A program made the position numbers and the translations under genes. From Purshia tridentata (Eukaryota; Streptophyta; Magnoliopsida; Rosales; Rosaceae), in assembly GCA_003254885.1 (NCBI GenBank), contig QANT01007337.1, forward strand, positions 1 to 27,899: a stretch of 27,899 nt of DNA. The letters are read 5' to 3'. The notes below the pieces were generated by a model. The model saw nothing but the letters and a program-made list of their open reading frames with translations. It did no database searches and was not told the origin of the DNA. Positions 21,801-27,899 of the stretch are shown piece by piece (within the stretch, counting starts at the first letter, position 1; every line of letters starts with the position of its first letter).

Positions 21801-24368
21801 ACAGACTGGGCAGGAAAGGCAAAAGTTCAATTAGAATAAAGATGAGATAGGAATTATTTCTATAGAGAATGAACAGCACATTACATGGAGCCACAAACCT
21901 ACAGAATTCAACTGTTGCCCTCAAGACTAAAAATGATAAGGACGGACCGCAAAGCATCCATTACACTTAATTAAAAGAACAAAAAGGCTGTGCCCCTACT
22001 CACTAGTTCCACAAGTCTGCTTTGCAGAAATATTCTATTTATGTCCCCAACCTCTTCACATGATAGTTTCCAGAATTTCTAAGCCAATGACTTATTTGAC
22101 AAGAAATCTTTAAGGATGTTCACTAAATTATTATTACTATCAAACTAACCAATAAGAATTTATCCTAATGTGCCATAGAAAAAGAACAGTTTTCATCATA
22201 TATTAACTACAACAGAATCTTTAATTTTAACCATTTGTAGCAATGTTTTAATTCAATACATATGGCCATACACCAGTTATTTTGCATTCTTGCATCATAT
22301 AACAAGTAAAACCAAGCAAAGCGAATAATAATCCATATGTATCAAGTAAACCCGAAGAATGGTTCAACAACAAAAGGCATAAAGAGAAAATCCCCTGTAC
22401 AGGTTAGATTAACATTTTCAGATGTCCCACAAAATAAAAATTTCAGAGCTATACAAAGGAGTAGTATAAATGTTCTAGACCATGTTTGATGAAAGGCAAG
22501 GACTTATGAAAAATTTAATGATCTACTCACCATATTTCAGTTTTGGGTTAACAGAGCGAAGCCTATTGACAACTTCCAATACAGTGTTCAAAAACGAAAC
22601 TGAACCAATATAACCTGCAAAGGCATCAACTAGATCAAAAACACATAAATTTCAAAGAAAAACAAAATTAAAAAGATATCAATGATTATCCAAAATAGTT
22701 GCTTTCCTAGTTTAACATTTTGTAATCAAGTGTTTTTAATGCTTTGGTTGATGCAATTTAACCTCTTTCCGTTCTCAACTCTGAGGTCAGCACAATTGTG
22801 TAAGCCCTCCCAAATAAGGAAGTCACAACGACTACTGCTTTGAAATCTTCCAAATTATATCAATAACTGAAAGAGGAGAAAAAAGAAAGACGGGAAAGAG
22901 AAGAAGGATCTGATCCTCTTAAATACAATGGTAACAACGTTCATTTAAAAATACAAAGAATAAAAATCGCAGAAACACAAAACAAAGGAGAACGAGGTAA
23001 GGTGAATATCCCGTGTGACAGTAGAAATGTATGCAAGGTATTAACGGGTGTTTTCTTTAATGAACATCTACAAGAATGATTTCTTTCAAATCCTAGAGAA
23101 GTTTGTGTTATCTAATTTTAATGTGTGTGATACATAATCATATTCATGCATAGATATCATATGGATACCACCGACATGGCAATCACCAGTCCAAAATATT
23201 CAGATTTATCATTTTTTTCCCTTTCAATGGCAGAAATCATCATGACACATTCACCTAATAATTCCCATGGCCTACATGATCAAATATTCAAAAACCAATC
23301 TATGAATAGCTTATTTTACCTGTTAATAAATGAGTGTAGTATAATAAATCATTTGCTTCAAGACCCTCTATCAATTCCCATAGTTGTTGTCCATTCAAAA
23401 CTTGGCCCTTAAAAGTTGGGTATCCTGCAATATATTCAGGTTGATTGAATCATGATCTTACCTTCATTTAAACTAGGACACCATGCTTGAATTTAGACAG
23501 GTTCACAGATGACACCACACCATATATCAGGCCTCAGAATTCTGAAATTGTTTGAATGAAGTAGAAGCAGCTTGCCTGTGTGGTTTGAGAACTGGACAGA
23601 ATTAATTGGATCCACATCATAGCCTAATAGTTGCAGGGGAAATACAGCTGATTTATTCCCGACATACCCCTAACGAGAAGTTAAAAACCAAGAATGATAT
23701 AACGTTAAAACATAATCTACAAAATACACATAGTTATTCCTGACCCACTTTCAAATCCTCGCAAAATTACATCAGGATTGTTTAAGATTCACACAGGGCA
23801 GGCAACTATGGATCACTTCAAGGAAAGTGAGAATATTTACGGAAGGGAAACAGTCAAATACGGCTAGTCCATTTTGATTTTTCATAATGTACTTACACAT
23901 AAGCCATTTTATTGATAATAGTAAAGCATGAACTACTTGGCTAGTAAAGCATGAATTACTTGGTTAGGTAGCATGAATTATTGAAACAACATAAGTTGGC
24001 GCCTTCATTAAATGTGAATCAATGAATATAAAATGATGACTGGAGGAGTTTACATGCGTATTTCATAAGTAATCATTAGATTTCAAGCCAAAAATTGGCC
24101 AAAAAAAACCCAAAATAAAACGAACGACGCGAAAAGCTGCACTTGGCCAAAAATTGTCAAATCAGTCAAGTCACCAAGCTGAGCCAAGCTCAATATCTAA
24201 AACTTTTTGAAAATATTTACTAAGCTTCAAATTTTGCAATTTTCTTAATTTTTCTCAGTGGCCAAACACAAAGAGAACCACGAATACCTGGACTGTGTGA
24301 GATTGAATACTTAGAACTCGACCAGTCTCGGAGGGCAGAACCAAGGAAAGGATCGGAGGAGGAGCCAT
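15543..24368 (-). CDS. SOS4: Pyridoxal kinase, SOS4-type (309 aa, 12 coding exons)
   Basis: Phosphorylates pyridoxal, pyridoxine and pyridoxamine in the vitamin B6 salvage pathway; the Arabidopsis orthologue SOS4 affects salt tolerance and root-hair growth. Exons in order: 24288-24368, 23576-23669, 23320-23424, 22531-22614, 21732-21805, 21357-21421, 21024-21087, 18702-18767, 17961-18017, 16679-16723, 16528-16581, 15543-15683. They total 930 nt in unbroken frame, and 309 aa equals the short Arabidopsis form. Recognisable blocks are SIQSHTVQ (20-27), [20 protein letters not shown] (28-47), [14 protein letters not shown] (123-136), LTPNQFEAE (154-162), GTGDL (231-235) with the catalytic Asp234, and a C-terminus ending FRAERYT. 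All introns are GT-AG except intron 2, which starts GC. The main ATG at 24368 has a strong context (G at -3, G at +4). The gene looks intact. A duplicated promoter, a decayed duplicate of exon 8 and a possible longer N-terminus are described separately. Confidence 0.96.
16011..16193. mobile_element. Foldback MITE in SOS4 intron 11
   Basis: Terminal inverted arms of about 58 bp begin TTTGATGCCTAGAATTGG on the left. Reverse-complemented, the right arm gives TTTGATGCCTAAAATTGG. Both continue into repeated GGATT units and then tatgtgtattt. The element is 183 bp with a small centre and no coding capacity. A hAT or Harbinger origin is possible but not shown. Confidence 0.8.
17499..17535. repeat. 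Perfect 14-bp hairpin in SOS4 intron 9
   Basis: ATTTTGCTCACCAC (17499-17512) is followed after 9 nt by its exact reverse complement (17522-17535). Short flanking matches (aaaaatgaag on both sides) suggest the core of a small decayed foldback element rather than a functional RNA. Confidence 0.8.
18806..18834. repeat. (GA)n microsatellite upstream of SOS4 exon 8
   Basis: On the coding strand this is a CT tract ending about 38 nt before the exon 8 acceptor, near where a branch site or distal polypyrimidine tract would lie. Confidence 0.95.
18905..18968 (-). pseudogene. SOS4: Decayed duplicate of SOS4 exon 8
   Basis: Reads [20 protein letters not shown] against [20 protein letters not shown] in the working exon. 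The acceptor (cacag) is kept. The copy has lost 3 nt in the LLLIG segment and one more nt near the end, which shifts the frame. The donor GGTGAG of the working copy is replaced by TTTCTC. Splicing it in cleanly is therefore unlikely. Confidence 0.85.
19011..19035. repeat. (GA)n microsatellite upstream of the decayed exon 8 copy
   Basis: Equivalent of the 18806-18834 tract in the other duplication unit, at a similar distance from its acceptor. Confidence 0.95.
19236..20180 (-). mobile_element. Repetitive, probably retrotransposon-derived sequence in SOS4 intron 7
   Basis: Minus-strand fragments look gag-like, for example [17 protein letters not shown] (near 19610-19560) and [18 protein letters not shown] (near 19350). 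A partly repeated gatcaattggccaaacttat motif occurs at about 19570 and 19700. At 20040-20165 there is a GC-rich block ending gaaggcgcgccttttaaaac, like a widespread plant dispersed repeat. No intact frame exists. This may be the internal part of the element whose LTR lies at 20302-20604, but continuity is not proven. Confidence 0.45.
20200..20604 (-). mobile_element. Second truncated LTR retrotransposon 5' end (LTR, primer-binding site, leader)
   Basis: On the minus strand an LTR of 303 bp runs from 20604 (TGATG) to 20302 (CATCA). It is followed by TTTGCTATCAGAGC, an initiator tRNA-Met primer site with one mismatch in TGGTATCAGAGC. Downstream is a gag-like start ([18 protein letters not shown] near 20210-20160). 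No second LTR or polymerase domain is seen. LTR size, end sequences and orientation resemble the element at 14206-14518, but the LTR bodies differ, so they are separate families or diverged subfamilies. Confidence 0.75.
23425..23575 (-). other. SOS4: GC-AG intron of SOS4 (intron 2)
   Basis: Exon 2 ends CACACAG and the intron starts gcaagc; the acceptor is ttgcag before GATACCC. The protein FSNHT-G-YPTF is continuous only with this junction. AG|GCAAG is the known context of GC-type donors, which U2 spliceosomes accept at a low genome-wide frequency. Confidence 0.85.
23919..23985. repeat. 23-bp tandem repeat in SOS4 intron 1
   Basis: Units tagtaaagcatgaactactt at 23919 and tagtaaagcatgaattactt at 23942, followed by a partial third unit (gcatgaattatt). 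Confidence 0.8.
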
Positions 24369-24370
24369 TC

Positions 24371-24561
24371 CCGAATGTCTCGAGCTTCGCGGGCTTCCCG
24401 ATGTTGAATTCCAATAAAAGAAACAAAAAGAGGTCAAGGTAAAGGTCAAGGTGAATCTGCAATACGAAATCTGAGAAAAATGAAAAATTTTACCGGAAAA
24501 TATGAGATTCCCGGGAAATTGTGAATCGGTAGAGGTTTACGAGCTCAGACTGAAGCAACAT
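24371..24561 (-). other. SOS4: Possible alternative N-terminal coding segment of SOS4 (long isoform)
   Basis: The frame of the main ATG is open upstream for 56 codons to a TAA at 24537-24539, with no in-frame ATG. An out-of-frame ATG lies at 24559-24561. Removing 24471-24540 (70 nt, gtaaac...tttttctcag) joins that ATG in frame to the main ORF. The result is a 41-residue extension: MLLQSEL, then ISYCRFTLTF, through STSGSPRSSRHSG. After the first seven residues it is Ser/Thr/Arg-rich and has no acidic residues, like a plastid or mitochondrial transit peptide. Without splicing the upstream ATG gives a 23-codon uORF ending at 24490. Arabidopsis SOS4 has, as I recall, a longer plastid form. Confidence 0.45.
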
Positions 24562-24615
24562 ACAGAGGACCGAGGAGTGAAAGAGATTACAAGGTTGCCG
24601 GCGTTTGGTTCACGG

Positions 24616-24625
24616 TATTTATATA
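24616..24625 (-). promoter_or_regulatory. SOS4: Proximal SOS4 TATA box
   Basis: TATATAAATA on the minus strand, about 250 bp before the main ATG. A start site near 24586 would place the weak upstream ATG (24561) about 25 nt into the leader. CCACGTCA (24636-24643, minus strand), an ABRE/G-box-like ACGT element, sits just upstream, which would suit stress or ABA control. Confidence 0.65.
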
Positions 24626-24762
24626 GCGAATAGTGTGACGTGGAGTTGTGGAGAGACTACGGAACTGCTCGCGTTAGGTTTGGGTTCATTGAATATAAGA
24701 GGTGGGCCAGGTGAGGACCGAGGAGTGAAAGAGATTAAAAGGTTGCCGGCGTTGGTTCACGG

Positions 24763-24772
24763 TATTTATATA
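24763..24772 (-). promoter_or_regulatory. SOS4: Distal, duplicated SOS4 TATA box
   Basis: Identical TATATAAATA in the second promoter copy, 147 bp further upstream. A transcript from here would carry a longer leader that includes the proximal promoter copy and a short uORF (24657-24689). Confidence 0.55.
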
Positions 24773-24861
24773 GCGAATAGTGTGACGTGGAGTTGTGGAG
24801 AGACTACGGAACTGCTGGCGTTAGGTTTTGGGTTCATTGAATATAAGAGGTGGGCCAGGTG

Positions 24862-25430
24862 GCTGTTTTGTTCGCGGGAATTAAGAGGCTATTTTGGTAA
24901 ATTTGATGCATGTGCAGTGCAGGTGCAATCTGAGTTGTAGCGTTGACGGGCGCTAATTGCGAGGTTCGATTTTTGGGAACGCGGACTAGATTCGAGAGAA
25001 TTTTGTGACACTTTGCATGCAGTTACTATGGACGATGGATGGAGCTCATTGTTTTTTTAGATGGTTAATTAAGAGAGCATTTTCTTATGGTATCAGGCTT
25101 TTAAACTTAATTATTTTTCTCCACCTTTTTTTTTTTTTTTTTTTTTTTTTTTNAAGATTAAAGGCTCAGTACTTATTTGATACCAAATTGGGTAAACAAG
25201 TACTAAGTTAGGTAAAGAATCTACTCCAATTAAGTAATTGGAGCAATATTCTAAGAATAATTATGTATTCATATTTGAGAGAGTAGGGAGTAGGGAGTAG
25301 GGAGTAGGGAGTTAGGAGTTAGAACTTGAATTTTAATGAATTTTCAAAAAATCCATTCAAATCTAAAAAGAATTGATTAGCTGAAATTCTTATGGTCTTT
25401 GTTAATTAAACAAAATTCATCCAATTCCAT
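24862..25430. other. Intergenic stretch with simple repeats, no gene seen
   Basis: Contains a T27 run with an ambiguous base (25126-25153) and about four copies of the 7-mer GTAGGGA decaying into gttaggagtt (25281-25320). No coding sequence was recognised. Confidence 0.7.
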
Positions 25431-25499
25431 CAAAACCACGACTTATGGCCCGTTTGTTTAATCGGAATGCTAGCTCTTGTGATCATCTTGTCATCCTCC

Positions 25500-25690
25500 C
25501 TTGTGTTCGGATCGGCACCCAGTGTTTCTTCCGAGCCGAGCATTGACAGGGAGAGCCAATGGCTATTTGGATTTGCCGCGAATCCAGTCCTTGCTCCGAG
25601 CAGATCGACCTTCCTCGACTCATCCTCTTCCGAGCCGAGCACGCCCAGAGGAGCAGTTATTGCGCCTGATACCCCGAAGGTACCTTTACG
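25500..25690. other. GC-rich island of unknown origin
   Basis: Markedly richer in G and C than its surroundings. It contains two related segments, each with ttccgagccgagca (about 25527 and 25628). Open frames exist on both strands but match nothing I know. Its left flank (acttatggcccgtttgttta, near 25440) looks like a transposon-type end. It is probably transposon-derived. Confidence 0.45.
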
Positions 25691-25828
25691 CTTTACATTT
25701 ATGGCTTGTTCGCTTTGCCTTACCCTATTTAATGCCGGTGACTTCCAGCCATTTGGTGGTCACTTTCCCAGCATTAAGTAAGGAGAATTCCCTGGCATTG
25801 AGTTCGTTGATTGGGTAAAGATTAACTT

Positions 25829-26110
25829 GATTTCAAAGAAGATTTCCCATGGTGGGGTTGCTTGGAATGTTCTCTTCTACTTTGGTTGCTGGCTTCTTTG
25901 GACTTGGAGAAATAAAAGGATCTTTGAGCTTGGTTTCTCCTTCCTTGACTAGCCTCAAGTTTGCATTAGGACTGCTGCTCTTGAATGGTTCAGTGCTAAT
26001 TCTGCTTCTGCTCCTCAAAGGTCCAAATCTGAGTTGCTCTCTTAGATGCCTCCTCTTGTTGAGTGGCTCAAGCTGAATGTGGATGGGAGCAAAAGTGGGA
26101 GCAAAGTATA
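25829..26110 (+). pseudogene. Relic of a non-LTR retrotransposon (LINE) ORF2 C-terminus, RNase-H-like region
   Basis: One frame reads GGVAWNVLFYFGCWLLWTWR, then NKRIFELGF, a stop, ALEWFSANSASAPQRSKSEL, another stop, and PPLVEWLKLNVDGSKSGS. The order 'tryptophan-rich WxxWRNKRIFE, spacer, P..WLKLNVDGS' is typical of the link between the reverse transcriptase and the RNase-H domain in plant LINE-like proteins. Two in-frame stops and loss of sequence after VDGS show it is dead. Confidence 0.75.
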
Positions 26111-26334
26111 CAAGAGAATACTTTGTTTGTATCAAGTAATATAACACAGAGGAGAGATCCAAAAATTTTTTTTTATAAATAATCCATCGTAACCCAATGA
26201 CAATATATATAGTCTATATTAATATCAAATATGATAATGTATATTATATATAACAGATGTTGCAGATTCATATTGAAAGAATGGAAATCGTTGGGTCAAA
26301 AGTCGGATAGCAAATTCAAAATCGATGTAGCAAT

Positions 26335-26358
26335 TATATATATATATATATATATATA
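26335..26358. repeat. (TA)n microsatellite
   Basis: Uninterrupted TA dinucleotides within a long AT-rich intergenic region (26160-26432) that shows no gene. Confidence 0.9.
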
Positions 26359-26432
26359 GATATTTGGTCTGAATGTAGCTATTATATTGATAGAAGAAAA
26401 AATGAGGTTCCAGCTTTTATATATTATATATA

Positions 26433-26795
26433 AGGGTTAAAAAAATTTTGAGTCATTATCTTTTACTCCGAAAACAAATTTAGTCCCTGTAGTTTTAAAA
26501 TTTTATATTTGGTTCATGTGTTTTATGTTTCTTGCAATATATGAACACAATTTAACAAACTCAAAATTTCTTTTTTTAAAAGAAAAATCAAATTGAATTA
26601 CATACATGATTTTTTAGCATGTTTAACAAACTCATGTTTTAGTTTTAATTTGAGAAAAAAATTTCATTTTGGTTATAAAATGTCCTTAAATTATAAACAA
26701 TATAAAACACAACGACCAAATGCGAAATTTTGAAATCACAATGACCGAATTCGTTTTTCAGGTAAAATAGAGGCACAAATTGTTTTTTTCACCCT
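26433..26795. mobile_element. Long-TIR foldback element (Mutator-like MITE candidate)
   Basis: The left arm begins AGGGTTAAAAAAATTTTGAG. The right arm, reverse-complemented, begins AGGGTGAAAAAAACAATTTG. The arms stay alignable for about 95 bp, through aacaaatttagtccctgtag / aacgaattcggtcattgtga to a shared atttggt. The length is 363 bp with no coding capacity. Flanks on both sides are TA-rich, so a target-site duplication cannot be separated from background. The inner motif resembles a common plant 'ttggtccctgtagtttcaaa' repeat from memory. Confidence 0.75.
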
Positions 26796-27408
26796 ATATA
26801 TAATCTACGTATTTCAATTTTCTCTAATTATGAATTCATATTGAAAAATTTATAAGATACTACAAAGTGAGTGGAGAAAACGAAAGCCATAGAAATTGAA
26901 GGAATAATAATTTAATAGAATTAATATAAATAAGTTTAAAATTACTTTGCTGAATATAGACATGCAAATAACTTATTTTTATGGAATTTAGCTTCTCTAA
27001 CTTTAGAGGAGATGTTGTTTGGTGTCTTTCATAAAATTTGATTCACTCAAATAATTCAACGACTGAAAACATGTCACATAAATTAATATATGAATTGTTT
27101 AACCCAATTCATGGTAAATCTACCATATAATAGAGAAGATGAGACGATGATGAAGGATGTGAGGATGTCTTTTTCTAATTTTTAAAGAATATTTAATGTA
27201 ATTTTAACATTTCAGGTTAACTATGGAATAGAAATACCAACCCCTTCTGGTATATTTTTATTCCTTCATTTTAATGAAATTGATTTACAGTCAACTAAGG
27301 GCATGTTTTGTCACACCCCAAAAGAAACCTGCTAATTTCAGGTGAAGTGTGACTTACGTCCTAATATAGAAATTATTATTTCCATCATTAAGACGTGAAA
27401 CATAAAAT
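26796..27408. other. AT-rich intergenic stretch, no gene seen
   Basis: No ORF or RNA gene was recognised. A short inverted pair GTCACAC (27310-27316) and GTGTGAC (27347-27353) is the only structure noticed. Confidence 0.5.
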
Positions 27409-27545
27409 AAAATAATTAGGGATTGATTCTCATTCCCATGGATGTGTTTACTTGCTTTTGGAATTAATTCCTATTACCATTTCTGTGTTTACTTGCATTT
27501 GGGAATGATTCCCATTACCATTCCATGTTTACTAAACTTGGAAAA
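27409..27545. repeat. Imperfect 41-bp tandem repeat
   Basis: tgtgtttacttgcttttgga (27443-27483 unit) is followed by tgtgtttacttgcatttggg (27484-27524 unit), with partial units on both sides. Each unit carries a (c/t)attaccatt(t/c)c ending. This resembles the inner part of a plant MITE family but was not assigned. Confidence 0.7.
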
Positions 27546-27775
27546 GGGAAAAAAAATGGTGGGGCTCACCAAAATCAGGAGTGGCATTCCTAATTTTGGG
27601 TGATTGTCACTTCTTAGAGGGGGTTCGGGTTGGGGGAGGGGGAAAGGGAAAGAAATTTTTTTTGTCGAAAATACCCCACGTTTTTAATGAAAATCCAAAA
27701 CTACCCTTATATATAAATATAATTAAAGTGAAATTTTAAATTTGCAACTTAATTATATATATTAAGTTCACTCCG

Positions 27776-27899
27776 ATTCCTATTCACTTTCATTCATATT
27801 CACTCATATTTCTACTCACTCTCATTCCTACTCACTCTCATTTCTACTCACTCTCATTCATATTCACTCTCATTCATACTCACTCTCATTCATGTTCAC
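27776..27899. repeat. 16-bp minisatellite running off the window end
   Basis: Units such as CACTCTCATTCATATT, CACTCTCATTCATACT and CACTCTCATTCATGTT repeat with 16-bp periodicity, more regular towards the right edge. The array continues past the last base. Confidence 0.85.

Larger units (their letters stand above)
24565..24861. repeat. Tandem duplication of the SOS4 core promoter (2 x 148 bp)
   Basis: Copy 1 is 24565-24712 and copy 2 is 24713-24861. They are nearly identical, with two substitutions and two single-base indels noticed. Each contains a minus-strand TATA box, a CCACGTCA element and a TGGGCC motif. The near-identity indicates a recent event or an assembly artefact. Confidence 0.95.

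Noticed and set aside
24220..24462. 80-aa minus-strand open frame overlapping SOS4 exon 1
   Set aside because: It is in a different frame from the SOS4 exon and starts with a repeated LDLYLDLF stretch produced by the CT-rich leader. It has no family match.
24457..24493. 37-nt intron joining the SOS4 upstream ATG to the main frame
   Set aside because: It would also restore frame, but 37 nt is shorter than normal plant introns. The 70-nt alternative with a better acceptor is preferred.
24605..24940. 111-aa plus-strand frame with an internal repeat
   Set aside because: The repeated peptide is simply the duplicated SOS4 promoter read on the opposite strand.
25281..25320. GTAGGGA repeat as an interstitial telomere
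   Set aside because: The plant telomere unit is TTTAGGG; this 7-mer differs and the array is short, so it is an ordinary minisatellite.
25467..25818. Overlapping plus-strand frames in the GC-rich island, one with a signal-peptide-like start
   Set aside because: Several frames are open because of base composition. No family resemblance, no start context and no splice structure.
25833..26162. 109-aa minus-strand frame over the LINE relic
   Set aside because: Antisense shadow; the recognisable RNase-H-like motifs are on the plus strand.

Overview
This is nuclear DNA from a flowering plant. It is AT-rich, and its genes are split into many short exons by GT-AG introns. (GA/CT)n microsatellites, MITE-like foldbacks and LTR/LINE relics fill the spaces. 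Protein identities fit a eudicot, perhaps a woody rosid such as a Rosaceae species, but the species call is a guess. Two ambiguous bases (341 and 25153), both beside simple repeats, suggest a draft assembly.

Layout. (1) Positions 1-750, minus strand: first two exons of a heavy-metal-associated isoprenylated plant protein (HIPP); the rest lies beyond position 1. (2) 750-2900: intergenic, with a tandem duplication and a foldback element. (3) 2932-11178, minus: a complete organellar methionyl-tRNA formyltransferase gene, 11 coding exons plus a leader exon, rebuilt in frame to 372 aa. (4) 11496-13616, plus: a three-exon gene for a 319-aa acidic/basic protein with a mitochondrial-type N-terminus, head-to-head with the formyltransferase gene. 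At most 318 bp separates the two, so they probably share a bidirectional promoter. (5) 13617-15340: intergenic, with the 5' end of a truncated LTR retrotransposon. (6) 15543-24368, minus: a complete pyridoxal kinase (SOS4/PDXK) gene, 12 coding exons, 309 aa. Its introns hold a MITE, a hairpin, a second LTR-retrotransposon 5' end and a decayed tandem copy of its own exon 8. (7) 24565-24861: a tandem duplication of the SOS4 core promoter. (8) 24862-27899: transposon-derived and repetitive DNA with a LINE RNase-H relic, a long-TIR foldback and tandem repeats; no intact gene seen.

How the genes work together. The formyltransferase makes fMet-tRNA for translation initiation in organelles. Its head-to-head partner also looks mitochondrial, so co-expression is plausible. 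Pyridoxal kinase salvages vitamin B6 and is known in Arabidopsis for salt tolerance. HIPPs bind metals. No operon-like link joins the others.

The most interesting structures are at the 5' end of SOS4. The duplicated promoter supplies two TATA boxes. A weak upstream ATG can be joined, by removing a candidate 70-nt intron, in frame to the main ORF through a transit-peptide-like segment. This suggests a splicing and leaky-scanning switch between a cytosolic and a plastid form. Within the gene there is also an in-frame GC-AG intron and a degenerated duplicate exon. All exon coordinates were derived by hand from splice signals and reading frame, without transcript evidence.
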